Below, piece after piece: positions 18,144-27,132 of a DNA stretch of 64,000 nucleotides. Every line of letters begins with the position of its first letter. Position 1 is the stretch's first letter. Under the pieces are notes generated by a model. That model saw nothing but the letters and a program-made list of their open reading frames with translations. It had not been told where the DNA came from and made no database searches. The stretch comes from Agrobacterium vitis (GTDB lineage Bacteria > Pseudomonadota > Alphaproteobacteria > Rhizobiales > Rhizobiaceae): positions 1,054,001-1,118,000 of the forward strand of contig NZ_CP118259.1 in assembly GCF_013337045.2 (NCBI RefSeq), read 5' to 3'. A program made the position numbers and the translations under genes.

Positions 18144-18791
18144 TCAGATCCGCGCCTGGAAATGGCGGAGAACGCGCTCGCTGGCATCGTGCCAATCGTT
18201 TGCACGCAGTACATGGGGGCCAGGCGGCGGCGCGTGGCGATGAATTTCTGACTGCGGCCCGATTTGCACCAGCAGGCAGTCCGGCGCATGCTCTCCCACG
18301 GAATGGAGATTGTGGGCCATGTCATCCATGAAGGCGAAGGGCAGGGGCCGGTCTCCATGCAGGGCTTTCACGACTGGCCCCTTTGGGCTTTCCGTGGCCA
18401 ACAGCGGGAAATCCAGCCCTAGCCGATCCAGCAGACGGCGTCGCTGGGCGGTAAAGGCGGGGGGCATGGCTGTCAGAAAGACAATATCGGCAATCTTGCC
18501 GATGCGTTGCAGCACGGCCACGGCATCGCCAAACGGGGTTTGCCACTCTTCCTGCTTTTCGAAAAATGTCAGCAGCAGATTCGTGACGATCTGATCTTCC
18601 AGCGCAAGCTGATCCTTGGCTGACACGATATTGCCATGCAGTCGGAACGATTTCGGCAAGAGACGATGGCCCAGGCTGTCGAGATAGGCCTCGAAGGGCA
18701 CCAGGAATTCCAGCACGACGTCATCGACATCGCTGATCAGCAACGGCCGGTCCACTAGACGAACATGGTTGAAGTCAACGATCTCACCCAT
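18144..18791 (-). CDS. HAD-like hydrolase family protein
   Basis: A 215-residue protein with a HAD-type start, [19 protein letters not shown], where DVDD supplies the nucleophile/acid aspartates. [10 protein letters not shown] matches motif II with its threonine, and [14 protein letters not shown] fits the aspartate pair of motif IV. The substrate cannot be read from sequence. Its ATG overlaps the stop of the DUF3572 gene by one base (TGATG), suggesting coupled translation, and this pair sits divergently from divK in rhizobia. Confidence 0.75.
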   Translation of the reverse strand: MGEIVDFNHVRLVDRPLLISDVDDVVLEFLVPFEAYLDSLGHRLLPKSFRLHGNIVSAKDQLALEDQIVTNLLLTFFEKQEEWQTPFGDAVAVLQRIGKIADIVFLTAMPPAFTAQRRRLLDRLGLDFPLLATESPKGPVVKALHGDRPLPFAFMDDMAHNLHSVGEHAPDCLLVQIGPQSEIHRHAPPPGPHVLRANDWHDASERVLRHFQARI

Positions 18792-19099
18792 CAGATTTCA
18801 CCGGAATCAAGTGCAGGCCGAACATAGACGTGATAGGCTGCAATAACATCTTCCGGTCGGGTCTGTGTGGCGGAGCAGAATTCCAGCAAGGTCGGCTCAT
18901 GCTGCATGAGAAACTCCAGAAGTCCGGCTAGAAATTCCGGGTCATTGACGGCCAGACGCAATTGCTTAGGCTCCAGACCTGTCAGGGACAGAAAGCGTCC
19001 CAGCATGTCCGGCTCACTCGCCAGCCAACCCAGCACGGCAATCGCCGTTTGTTCGGCATGCTCTGCTGAAACCGTCTTGATCGTCACTTTGTTTCGCAC
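18791..19099 (-). CDS. DUF3572 family protein
   Basis: A small helical protein of 102 residues with AIAVLGWLASEPDMLGRFLS and LTGLEPKQLRLAVNDPEFLA, typical of the DUF3572 family that lies divergent to divK in Rhizobiales. Function is unknown. No signal peptide or membrane segment is visible. The shared intergenic region with divK (19100-19341) is AT-rich and should carry both promoters; TTAA half-sites near 19157 and 19191 are too far apart for a standard CtrA box. Confidence 0.8.
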   Translation of the reverse strand: MRNKVTIKTVSAEHAEQTAIAVLGWLASEPDMLGRFLSLTGLEPKQLRLAVNDPEFLAGLLEFLMQHEPTLLEFCSATQTRPEDVIAAYHVYVRPALDSGEI

Positions 19100-19341
19100 A
19101 GTCTAGGCCCATTTCAGTTTGTTTCGTCCGGCAGCTCGTTCCACCCGGTCAACTCGCTTAAATCGGTTGTTATTTTTGGTTTATCACGGTTAAATTGTCT
19201 TGACTGACTTGTGTCGCAATGTGCCGGGGAATTACCTATTTCTCAACCAAATCGCGCTAAATTCTATTTCACAAAAGAATGAATCTTTATGTCTGTTACT
19301 CCTGTCATCCACCATGGAGGGCGGGAAAGCAAGGATTGAAA

Positions 19342-19713
19342 ATGCCGAAAAAGGTCATGATCGTTGAAGATAACGAGCTGAACATGAAACTGTTTCGTGA
19401 TCTGATCGAAGCGTCGGGCTATGCGACTATCCAGACCCGTAACGGCATGGAAGCGCTGGAACTGGCACGCAAGCATCATCCCGATCTGATTCTGATGGAC
19501 ATACAGCTACCGGAAGTTTCCGGCCTGGAAGTGACCAAATGGCTGAAGCAGGATAGCGAGTTGCACGTCATTCCCGTGATCGCGGTCACTGCCTTTGCCA
19601 TGAAGGGCGATGAAGAACGTATTCGCCAAGGTGGGTGTGAGGCCTATGTGTCGAAGCCGATTTCCGTGCCGAAATTTCTGGAAACGATCAAGACCTATCT
19701 GGGAGACGCCTGA
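19342..19713 (+). CDS. divK: Single-domain response regulator DivK
   Basis: A 123-residue stand-alone receiver domain: [20 protein letters not shown], phosphoacceptor D53 in [15 protein letters not shown] in [13 protein letters not shown] and the lysine of YVSKPIS. In Caulobacter, DivK works with PleC and DivJ and controls CtrA through CckA via DivL; the downstream pleD gene makes the same assignment here near-certain. ATG 19342 follows AAGGATTG; the in-frame ATG at 19279 adds residues with no receiver pattern. Confidence 0.94.
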   Translation: MPKKVMIVEDNELNMKLFRDLIEASGYATIQTRNGMEALELARKHHPDLILMDIQLPEVSGLEVTKWLKQDSELHVIPVIAVTAFAMKGDEERIRQGGCEAYVSKPISVPKFLETIKTYLGDA

Positions 19714-19891
19714 GGCGCAGGTAGCGCGGGCGTCTTAACCCCATAGCAGATCGTCGTGAGACCTGGGCAAATGCCTGAAGGACCGTGGCGCTCAGAATTT
19801 TATATGAAACGCCAGTCTGCCGGGTTGGCGCAATGTCCATGCAGAGCCGGTAGCGCGTGCGCGCCAGGCTTGCTTCAAGGGGTGATGGCTG

Positions 19892-21262
19892 ATGACAGCC
19901 CGTATTCTGGTTGTTGATGATGTTCCTGCCAATGTGAAGCTGCTGGAAACACGGCTGCTGGCGGAATATTTTGAGGTATTGACGGCCGAAGACGGATTGA
20001 AGGCTCTGGATATCTGCGACCGCACCCAGGTGGACGTCGTTCTTCTCGATGTCATGATGCCAGGCATTGATGGTTTTGAAGTTTGCGAGCGGCTGAAATC
20101 CAGCCCGCGCACGGCCCATATTCCCGTGGTGATGGTCACGGCACTGGACCAGCCTTCGGACCGGGTGAGGGGATTGAAGGCTGGCGCTGACGATTTTCTG
20201 ACCAAGCCGGTTAACGATCTACAACTGATCTCCCGGGTCAAAAGCCTGGTACGGTTGAAAACTCTCTCCGATGAATTGCGCATCCGCGCCGAGACGGCGC
20301 AGAAAATGGGCATAGACAGCAACCTTCATCTCGGGGACGGACGTATGGACGAGGTCGGCCAAGTCTTGCTGGTCGACAGCCGCGCCAGTTCGCAGGAGCG
20401 CATCATCAAGGCGTTGAAGCCTGTGGCTGATGTTGTTGCGATGTCCGACGCTCAGGCCGCGCTGTTTGAAGCGGCGGAAAGCAATTTCGACCTGGTGATC
20501 GTCAATGGCACGCTGGAGGATTACGATCCGCTGCGCCTGTGTTCGCAATTGCGGTCGCTGGAACGCACCCGATTCATTCCGATTTTGCTGATTGCCGACC
20601 AAGGCGAGGAACACTTGATCGTGCGGGCCTTGGATCTGGGCGTCAACGATTACATTGTCCGGCCGGTAGACACCAATGAACTGCTGGCGCGCACGCTGAC
20701 CCAGCTGCGCCGCAAACGGTATAATGACAGGCTGCGCAGCAGCGTGCAGCAAACCATCGAACTGGCGGTGACTGACGATCTTACCGGCCTTCACAATCGG
20801 CGCTATCTCGATACTCATATCAAAGTGTTGTTTGAGCGATCCAGCCTGCGCAAACAGCCTCTTTCGGTATGTCTTGTCGATATCGATCGGTTCAAGCTGG
20901 TCAATGACACCTATGGCCATGAGGCGGGCGATGACGTTCTGCGGGAGTTTGCCGCTCGTATTCGCGCCACCGTGCGCGGCGCCGATCTTGCTTGCCGCTT
21001 TGGCGGTGAGGAATTCGTGGTCATCATGCCGGATACGTCGCAGGAGATGGCCGGCACGGTCGCTGAACGCCTGCGCGAGATGGTAGAGAAGAAACCGTTT
21101 CGGTTGCAATCTGGTGGCGAACTGAGTGTTACGGCATCGTTTGGCATCGCCACGGTGGGCGATGAGATCGCCACTCCGGAACACTTGCTAAGACAGGCCG
21201 ACCGCGCGCTCTATCAGGCCAAAACCGAAGGCCGTAACAGGGTGGTGTTGGCAGCAGCCTAG
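19892..21262 (+). CDS. pleD: Response regulator diguanylate cyclase PleD
   Basis: A 456-residue protein with receiver domain 1 (phosphoacceptor D53 in VVLLDVMMPGIDG), a degenerate second receiver (about 155-270) and a GGDEF domain with GGEEF at residues 371-375. The inhibitory site RGAD stands at about 362-365, so product inhibition by c-di-GMP is expected. DDLTGLHNRRYLDTH marks the domain start. In Caulobacter PleD drives the swarmer-to-stalked transition; in rhizobia it shares phosphorelay inputs with DivK. ATG 19892 is preceded by AAGGGG. Confidence 0.95.
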   Translation: MTARILVVDDVPANVKLLETRLLAEYFEVLTAEDGLKALDICDRTQVDVVLLDVMMPGIDGFEVCERLKSSPRTAHIPVVMVTALDQPSDRVRGLKAGADDFLTKPVNDLQLISRVKSLVRLKTLSDELRIRAETAQKMGIDSNLHLGDGRMDEVGQVLLVDSRASSQERIIKALKPVADVVAMSDAQAALFEAAESNFDLVIVNGTLEDYDPLRLCSQLRSLERTRFIPILLIADQGEEHLIVRALDLGVNDYIVRPVDTNELLARTLTQLRRKRYNDRLRSSVQQTIELAVTDDLTGLHNRRYLDTHIKVLFERSSLRKQPLSVCLVDIDRFKLVNDTYGHEAGDDVLREFAARIRATVRGADLACRFGGEEFVVIMPDTSQEMAGTVAERLREMVEKKPFRLQSGGELSVTASFGIATVGDEIATPEHLLRQADRALYQAKTEGRNRVVLAAA

Positions 21263-22036
21263 GGCACCGTGTAGAAAATTGGAACCAGCGCGATGCTCTC
21301 CGTTTTTGTGTGTGCATCGGATGTATCCGAAAGCCCGTTTCCATTTTTCCGGTCCGAGCTGTAATACCAGGTCTCGAAGATGCTCACGCATCCTCGACTT
21401 GAACAAATTCAAAATATCACAAATGCGCCTTTGTATTTTGGTTCTCGCGGAGCTGGCTCTTCCGCGTCATCAAAAATTCATCTGCCGTGATTTTCCGTTA
21501 CATGCAGGCGCGAATTCAAGGATACGGTTTTGCAAAAATTTGCCCCCAACATGGAAAGCCATGTTTGGCCGGACTTTTCCAAAGGCTTGTAGATGCGCTC
21601 GATACATGTCTATTCTCTTTTAAAAATACAAAAAATATACCATAAATAGATAAGGGTATATTCTCATTTTTTTACTCTGTTCTGGATAGAAATAGTGCTT
21701 CAATAGAAAATTATGTTTTTCGAATTTTTGATAACCACGCTTTTGCGTCGATATCGAGAGTTTTTCGTAGAAAATACTTGCCTCTCTGAAATGTTAATTC
21801 TATTTGTTTTTGACAAGAGGAAATGAACAGAATTTAACCATGCCGACATCGAAAAGATGCAACGGTTAAGAAAATGTTGATTTTTTCTTTCACATGCGCA
21901 TAGTTGGGACAACTACGGTTCATCCATAGCAAGCTGTGTTTTCACGAGCGCTTTGGTTCTTCATAAATGCCGTTTTTATAAGCTGCTTAAAGATATCCAT
22001 CGATCTCTATGGATCTAAGGAATTACGCAGTAAAAA
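21263..22036. other. AT-rich intergenic region downstream of pleD
   Basis: From 21589 to about 22000 the base composition drops sharply against neighbouring genes. It starts with a degenerate AACCGGTT-type repeat (about 21322-21360). AACATGG and CCATGTT near 21549-21566 form a small hairpin. A 37-codon plus-strand frame starts at ATG 21712, and a 70-codon minus-strand frame covers 21700-21912; neither has a ribosome-binding site or a recognisable product. The region may be a decayed insertion or regulatory DNA for the sRNA that follows. Confidence 0.4.
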
Positions 22037-22065
22037 TTGACGAATAACAGGTTTAACCAATACCC
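22037..22065 (+). promoter_or_regulatory. Candidate sigma-70 promoter of the pleD-rpmG intergenic sRNA
   Basis: TTGACG (22037-22042) is a good -35 element; 16-17 bases on, AATACC/ATACCC (22059-22065) is a weak -10. Transcription would begin near 22072, giving an RNA that ends exactly at the terminator at 22175-22206. Confidence 0.45.
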
Positions 22066-22071
22066 CATGGT

Positions 22072-22206
22072 GCTCAGGTCCGCCGCATCTCCTGGGTCGT
22101 GGGGTTGGTCGGCAGGTGTGCGATTATCAAGCGGTTCCTCGTGCCGTTATTGCATACCCGCCGACCCCCATTCCAACGCCGCTTCTTTTCCAGGAGGCGG
22201 CGTTTT
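22072..22206 (+). ncRNA. Probable trans-encoded sRNA, alpha-r9 (Smr9C)-like by location
   Basis: A roughly 135-nt unit with no open frame of its own and strong secondary structure. GGTCGGC (22107-22113) pairs with GCCGACC (22160-22166), extended inward by GGT/ACC and GTGC/GCAT and outward by GGG/CCC, giving one long arm. An intrinsic terminator closes it. I recall the S. meliloti sRNA Smr9C (alpha-r9 family) lying between pleD and rpmG, the context seen here. The start is estimated from the promoter-like TTGACG. Confidence 0.6.
22175..22206 (+). terminator. Rho-independent terminator of the sRNA
   Basis: AACGCCGC (22175-22182) pairs perfectly with GCGGCGTT (22197-22204), extended inward by three more pairs, followed by TTTT. 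No plus-strand protein gene precedes it closely, so it most likely ends the sRNA. Confidence 0.75.
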
Positions 22207-22373
22207 GCGTTTCACGGTCAGGATGGTTTCCGATGCGCTCTCTCCTGCGGGGCCCATGCGCGGGTTCACGATGCTCGCGCCGACAGCATCCTTACGCCTA
22301 TTGCCACAGGCAGTATCGGGCTCGGCTTTTAGAGCTGGTCTGCGTGGTGTGCTGGCCCATCCTCAAAAAGGCA

Positions 22374-22405
22374 TAAAAAAAGCGCGCCGGATGGGGCGCG
22401 CTTTT
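22374..22405 (-). terminator. Rho-independent terminator of rpmG
   Basis: On the minus strand an 11-bp stem AAAAGCGCGCC / GGCGCGCTTTT (22378-22388 with 22395-22405) has a 6-nt loop and is followed by a run of U. It lies 25 bases after the rpmG stop. Confidence 0.85.
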
Positions 22406-22429
22406 CAATCTTCTCACGAAGAACCAGGA

Positions 22430-22597
22430 TCACTTGATCTTGGTTTCCTTGAACTCGACATGCTTACGAGCGATCGGGTCGTATTTGGTCTTCGTCATCT
22501 TGTCCGTCATTGTACGGCTGTTCTTGGTGGTGACGTAGAAGAAACCCGTATCGGCTGTCGACAGCAGCTTGATCTTGATGGTTGTAGCCTTGGCCAT
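22430..22597 (-). CDS. rpmG: 50S ribosomal protein L33
   Basis: A 55-residue ribosomal protein of the large subunit. It begins [20 protein letters not shown], continues with [20 protein letters not shown] and ends with VEFKETKIK, an unmistakable L33. It contains no cysteine, so it is the zinc-independent C-minus form, and no paralogue is visible in the window. The frame is short, so easily missed; it is followed by a strong terminator. Its location beside pleD is conserved in rhizobia. Confidence 0.97.
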   Translation of the reverse strand: MAKATTIKIKLLSTADTGFFYVTTKNSRTMTDKMTKTKYDPIARKHVEFKETKIK

Positions 22598-22690
22598 GGT
22601 CGTCCTGCCTTACATGAATAACACAAAGCCGTGACGACCTTCAGGGCCCACGGCAAATCTGGGCGGAAACTACAAATCGCCACCGAAAAG

Positions 22691-23875
22691 TCAACCCCGC
22701 GCACCCTTGAAAAACAATCGTGCGACGGAAAGAACCACATATAACGCAAAGAAGCCGGCAATCGACCAGGCAAAACCGGCATTTCCGCCCATGTCAATCG
22801 CTGCACCCACCACTTGTGGTCCGGCCACCGTGCCAACGGCGTAGCAGAAAACGAAGGCGGCATTGGCGGCGGCAAGGTCAGATCCTGTGAGTCGGGAACC
22901 CAGATGGCTGAGGCCGATCGTGTAGAGGCCGGAGACGCAGCCGCCCCAGAACAGCAGGATGACGGCCATCGCCATCCAGCTATGGGAAATCAGCGGCAGC
23001 AGCAGCGATCCGATCAGGCCGACTGTCGCCAAGGCGCCGAGCAGCAATCGTCGATCCTTAAGCTTGTCGGAGAGCATGCCAAGCGGGATCTGGAACACCA
23101 TGTTGCCAACCCCCATCACAGTGAGCAGCAGGGCTGACTGGGCCTCTGTGAAGCCGATACGGGTCGCGTAGACGGGCATCAGTGACAGTCCGCCGACTTC
23201 GACCGCGCCGAACACGAAGACCGCGGCTGTGGCGGTTGGCACCAGGAAGATATAGCGGAAGAAATGCATCTCCGGCTTTTCATCCAGCGCCGGGCTTTCG
23301 TTGCGGGCAACGAAGATCGGCACCGCTGCCATCATTATGGCAACCGCGCCGATGGCAAAGGGAAGCACGCCCTCACTACCGACAATTGAAAACAGCAAGG
23401 GGCCTGCGGCAAAGCCGACCGACAGGACGGTGGCATAAATGCCGAGCACCAGCCCGCGCCGCGATGGCGGGGCGGCGGCGTTGATCCAGAATTCCGACAG
23501 GATGAACAGAGTGGTCGTGGCGCCGTGAAACACCAGCCGCAGGGGAAACCACATCCAGAAGGCTTCGGCGTAATAGAAGCCGAGCGAACTGAGCGCTGCC
23601 AGCAGCACCGCCCAGATCATCGTCTGCGCCACACCGAAACGGTGCGCGAGCCTGGTGGTGATCGGCGCGGCAATCATCGCCGCCACCCCTGCCATGGCTG
23701 AATTCAGCCCGATCAGGGTGGAGGGAATACCGCGTTTTTCCAGAATGATGCTGAGCAGCGGCAATCCCAGCCCGATGGCAATGCCAACAGCGGAAATCGA
23801 CGAGACGGCGGCAATCAGCGAGGGCCAGTGGATCTCTTCGCGATGTCCGGTAACAGGGTCTCTGGTGTCAGACAT
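22691..23875 (-). CDS. MFS transporter (YcaD/UPF0226-like)
   Basis: A 394-residue major facilitator with twelve predicted helices. The loop after helix 2 (ITTRLAHRFGVAQTM) and that after helix 8 (PLGMLSDKLKDRRLLL) match the MFS A-motif region. The overall pattern (early ISAVGIAIGLGLPLLSIILE, then SEFWINAAAPPSRRG) resembles YcaD-type carriers whose substrates are undefined. ATG 23875 is preceded by GAGGACC. It stands alone between rpmG and the DUF983 gene. Confidence 0.85.
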   Translation of the reverse strand: MSDTRDPVTGHREEIHWPSLIAAVSSISAVGIAIGLGLPLLSIILEKRGIPSTLIGLNSAMAGVAAMIAAPITTRLAHRFGVAQTMIWAVLLAALSSLGFYYAEAFWMWFPLRLVFHGATTTLFILSEFWINAAAPPSRRGLVLGIYATVLSVGFAAGPLLFSIVGSEGVLPFAIGAVAIMMAAVPIFVARNESPALDEKPEMHFFRYIFLVPTATAAVFVFGAVEVGGLSLMPVYATRIGFTEAQSALLLTVMGVGNMVFQIPLGMLSDKLKDRRLLLGALATVGLIGSLLLPLISHSWMAMAVILLFWGGCVSGLYTIGLSHLGSRLTGSDLAAANAAFVFCYAVGTVAGPQVVGAAIDMGGNAGFAWSIAGFFALYVVLSVARLFFKGARG

Positions 23876-24005
23876 GGAAGGTCCTCAGAAGAAAATGCAC
23901 GCAATGCGCGGTGAAGGATAACGGCGCAAGGCGTCATGCCAGGGCAACAAAGGCCGATTACATTTCATAATATGCCAGCGATCCTCCGGGGCTTTACTCC
24001 ATAAC

Positions 24006-24040
24006 GGCAAAAATCGAAACCGGTTTAAGCCAAGATGTAG
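24006..24040 (+). repeat. Degenerate AACCGGTT-type intergenic repeat
   Basis: CAAAAATCGAAACCGGTTTA matches the core of the elements at 11214 and 34539, but the TTTGTC/GACAAA ends are lost. It lies between the MFS and DUF983 genes; the rest of that gap shows nothing recognisable. Confidence 0.4.
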
Positions 24041-24144
24041 AAAAACTACTTATTCGATTGTCGTAATACGTCGAATGCCAGAATTTGGCCTGACCGGATT
24101 TGGCCCTGCTTGACTGGTCCATCCGATATGGGGTGGTGAAACCG

Positions 24145-24600
24145 TCACTTTGGCGGATAGCGCTCGTCGTAGTCCTCAATCACCTCTGGTTCTTCCCCGA
24201 AGCCGTGCATACGCAGCGCCCATTGCAGCCCCACCACGCCGCCCTTGATGGGCTGGATGATCAGCAGAGAGGTGATGACGGCAATCGGCGTCCAGATCGC
24301 CAGATGCGCCCAGGTCGATAGCACGAAGACCAGATCGGTCATCATATAGCCACCCAGCAGCACATGGCCGACGATCATGATGACGATATAGGGCGGCAGA
24401 TCGTCGGCCCTCTGGTGGGAAAGATCCTCGTCGCAGACTGCGCAGGTGTCGACCGGCTTAAGGAAGGCCTTGAACAGCCGACCGGAGCCGCAGGCGGGAC
24501 AGGTGCACATCAGGCCGCGCAGAATGGAGCGTCCAAGCGGGCGAACCGCATCCTTGCCGCCGCCGAAGCGGATAACGGGGGGAGACTGGCTGACAGACAT
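24145..24600 (-). CDS. DUF983 family membrane protein
   Basis: A 151-residue protein with a cytosolic zinc-ribbon-like start, CPACGSGRLF and CAVCDEDLSHQRADD, followed by two membrane helices (about residues 70-90 and 95-120). This is the DUF983 layout; function unknown. ATG 24600 has a clear AGGAGGAA upstream. It is downstream of rnr on the same strand, and a perfect 25-bp hairpin separates the two, so independent 3' ends are likely. Confidence 0.85.
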   Translation of the reverse strand: MSVSQSPPVIRFGGGKDAVRPLGRSILRGLMCTCPACGSGRLFKAFLKPVDTCAVCDEDLSHQRADDLPPYIVIMIVGHVLLGGYMMTDLVFVLSTWAHLAIWTPIAVITSLLIIQPIKGGVVGLQWALRMHGFGEEPEVIEDYDERYPPK

Positions 24601-24693
24601 GCGGTTCCTCCTGAACTTCTATCAAATCCTATAGGCTTTGATCAAAGATGGGGCATGAAAGTTGATATTTCATCGCGGCATTTGCGCACAAGT

Positions 24694-24751
24694 GCGCCGA
24701 GTTCGTATATCTGGGCTTCGTATACCAAGCCCAGATATACGAACTCGGCGC
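24694..24751. repeat. Perfect 25-bp inverted repeat just after rnr
   Basis: Bases 24694-24718 and 24727-24751 are exact reverse complements, separated by CGTATACC. The arm reads GCGCCGAGTTCGTATATCTG and five more bases. It begins 7 bases beyond the rnr stop on the minus strand. No U-run follows. The TTCGTATA word also dominates the tetR operator array near 6050. Confidence 0.85.
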
Positions 24752-24757
24752 GCGGTT

Positions 24758-27130
24758 TCAACGCCTGCCGCGCGGTGGTCTGGTTCCCGGTGTCTTGCCG
24801 GGGCCGGGTCGGCCGCGCCGCGTCGCCTTGTGGAAGGAACGGATGCCGGTCGGCATTTTCTTGCCTTCGCTGAGGATTTCAAACCGCAAGGCACCGGCAA
24901 GCGGCACAGCTTCCACCAGCTTGACGCTGACGCTGTCGCCCAATTGATAGCCAAGCCCTGTCTTTTCGCCGGTCAGCGCCTGATGTGCCTCGTCATAGAT
25001 GAAATAATCGCGGCCAAGTGTCGAGACCGGAATGAAGCCATCGGCGCCATATTGCGGCAGGGAGATAAACAGGCCGGATTTGGTGACGCCGGAAACCTGC
25101 CCGTCGAATTCATCACCGATCCGTGTTGCCAGGTGGTGGGCGATCAACCGGTTGATCGTGTCGCGCTCGGCCGCCATGGCGCGGCGCTCGAAGGTGGAGA
25201 TTTCGGCGGCGACATCGGCCAGCGCCGCTTCTTCATCGGATGTAATGCCGCCTTCGCCAAGCCCCAGCGTGCCGACCAGCGCCCGATGCACGATCAGGTC
25301 GGCGTAGCGGCGGATGGGGGAGGTGAAATGCGCGTATTTCAGCAGGTTCAGGCCGAAATGGCCGATATTTTCAGGGCTATAGACCGCCTGGCTCTGGGAG
25401 CGCAGCACCATTTCGTTGACGATGGTCTGGTGCGGCGTGTCCTGGGCCTTGGCGAGAATGCCATTGAACGAATTGGAGCGCAGATTACCGCCCTTGGCCA
25501 GCGAAAAGCCGATCGTGGCTAGGAACTCGCGCAGCACTTCTTGCTTGGCCAATGTCGGCGTGTCGTGGATACGGTAGACCAGCGGCTGTTTTTTCTTTTC
25601 CAGCGTTTCGGCGGCGGCCACATTGGCCTGGATCATCATTTCCTCGATCAGCTTATGGGCGTCCAGCCGTTCGGGCACGAAGACCCGATCTACCGTGCCA
25701 TCGGCTTTGAGGATGATCTTGCGCTCCGGCATGTCCAGTTCCAGCGGCTGGCGGCGGTCGCGGCCACGCTTCAGGATCGCATAGGCGGCCCAGAGCGGTT
25801 TCAGGATCGGCTCTAGCAACGGTCCGGCCTTGTCGTCCGGGTTGCCGTCGATGGCGGCCTGCGCCTGTTGGTAGGATAATTTGGCCGCACTCTTCATCAT
25901 GATGCGATGAAAGGTGTGGCCTGCCTTGCGGCCTTCATGGGAAAACACCATGCGCACGGCCAGTGCTGGCCGGTCAACGCCCTCGCGTAGCGAGCAGAGA
26001 TCGTTGGAAATCCGCTCCGGCAGCATCGGTACGACCCGGTCGGGGAAATAGACCGAATTGCCGCGCTTCAGCGCCTCGCGGTCCAAGGCTGACTTACTGC
26101 GAATATAGTAGGAGACATCGGCAATCGCCACGGTGACGATCACGCCACCCGGATTATCGGGCGAGGGGTCCGGCTCGGCATGAACAGCGTCGTCATGGTC
26201 CTTGGCATCATGCGGGTCGATGGTGACCAGCGGCAAGCTGCGCCAATCCTCCCGATGCGCCATGCTGGCCGGTTTGGCGGCCTCGGCCTCGTCCAGCACC
26301 GATTGCGGGAAGATATGCGGAATGCCATGGGCGTGGATGGCGATCATCGAGATCGCTTTTTCCGAGGCCACCGAGCCGATCACTGACAGAACCTTGGCGC
26401 GGGCAAGACCCAGACGGCTGGAGAGCCGCCCGACTTCCACCTCGACCAAATCGCCGTCGCGGGCGTCGCCGACATCTGACGCTTCGATGACCATTTCCTC
26501 GCCGCGGCGCTCGATTGGCATCAGCCTGCCGCCGCCATCTCCGGCCATTTCGCGGTAAACGCCCAAAAGCGCGCCGCGCCGCTTGTCGATCACTTTGATG
26601 ATCCGGGCGGTATAGGCGGGACCGATATGGTCCTTGGAGGGGAAAATCTTTGCCAGAACCCGGTCGCCTAGCCCGCCAACGGGCGTCTTGCACTTGGCGC
26701 GGTCCGCGCTGGACTGACGAATGGAGACCGCAGGGGCAGCGCCCAATTCATCCGGCCATTCGGCGGGGCGCCCGATCAGGTCGCCATCCTTGTCGCGGGT
26801 GGTGATGTCGAGAACGGTCACGGGCGGCAGCGCGCCGGGTCGGCTCAGGGACTTACGGTTCTTGTTGACCAGACCATCTTCTTCCAGCGCCCGCAAGGCT
26901 TCCTTCAGCTCGATCCGAGCTTCGCCCTTCAGGCCGAAAGCCTTGGCGATTTCGCGCTTGGAGGCCCGGTCGGGATTGTCGGTGATGAACTGCATCAGGA
27001 TCTCGCGGGGCGGCACCGCCCCGTGAATGATCACCGTTTCATTTTTGTCCGCCGCCTTTTGCGCCGCAAGCTCCGCCTTCCGCGTTCTGTTGGTGAGGCT
27101 GCGGGTGTCGGGTCGCGGGGATTTGCTCAA
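24758..27130 (-). CDS. rnr: Ribonuclease R
   Basis: A 790-residue processive 3'-5' exoribonuclease that degrades structured RNA. An N-terminal winged-helix (ILMQFITDNPDRASKREIAK) precedes cold-shock domains, the RNB domain with catalytic aspartates in VTIDPHDAKDHDDAVHAE, PDRVVPMLPERISNDLCSL, and FTSPIRRYADLIVHRAL, then an S1 domain (GLFISLPQYGADGFIPVSTL) and a short basic tail. The ATG starts two bases beyond the topA stop, so the two are one transcript. The gene ends at the large perfect hairpin. Confidence 0.96.
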   Translation of the reverse strand: MSKSPRPDTRSLTNRTRKAELAAQKAADKNETVIIHGAVPPREILMQFITDNPDRASKREIAKAFGLKGEARIELKEALRALEEDGLVNKNRKSLSRPGALPPVTVLDITTRDKDGDLIGRPAEWPDELGAAPAVSIRQSSADRAKCKTPVGGLGDRVLAKIFPSKDHIGPAYTARIIKVIDKRRGALLGVYREMAGDGGGRLMPIERRGEEMVIEASDVGDARDGDLVEVEVGRLSSRLGLARAKVLSVIGSVASEKAISMIAIHAHGIPHIFPQSVLDEAEAAKPASMAHREDWRSLPLVTIDPHDAKDHDDAVHAEPDPSPDNPGGVIVTVAIADVSYYIRSKSALDREALKRGNSVYFPDRVVPMLPERISNDLCSLREGVDRPALAVRMVFSHEGRKAGHTFHRIMMKSAAKLSYQQAQAAIDGNPDDKAGPLLEPILKPLWAAYAILKRGRDRRQPLELDMPERKIILKADGTVDRVFVPERLDAHKLIEEMMIQANVAAAETLEKKKQPLVYRIHDTPTLAKQEVLREFLATIGFSLAKGGNLRSNSFNGILAKAQDTPHQTIVNEMVLRSQSQAVYSPENIGHFGLNLLKYAHFTSPIRRYADLIVHRALVGTLGLGEGGITSDEEAALADVAAEISTFERRAMAAERDTINRLIAHHLATRIGDEFDGQVSGVTKSGLFISLPQYGADGFIPVSTLGRDYFIYDEAHQALTGEKTGLGYQLGDSVSVKLVEAVPLAGALRFEILSEGKKMPTGIRSFHKATRRGRPGPGKTPGTRPPRGRR

Positions 27131-27132
27131 GG

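Noticed and set aside
19150..19200. CtrA box upstream of divK
   Set aside because: TTAA words are present but not in the TTAA-N7-TTAA arrangement.
22037..22621. 194-codon plus-strand frame over the pleD-rpmG gap
   Set aside because: It starts with a non-ATG codon inside the promoter-like element, covers a structured RNA and terminator, and runs antisense through rpmG; the translation has no protein pattern.
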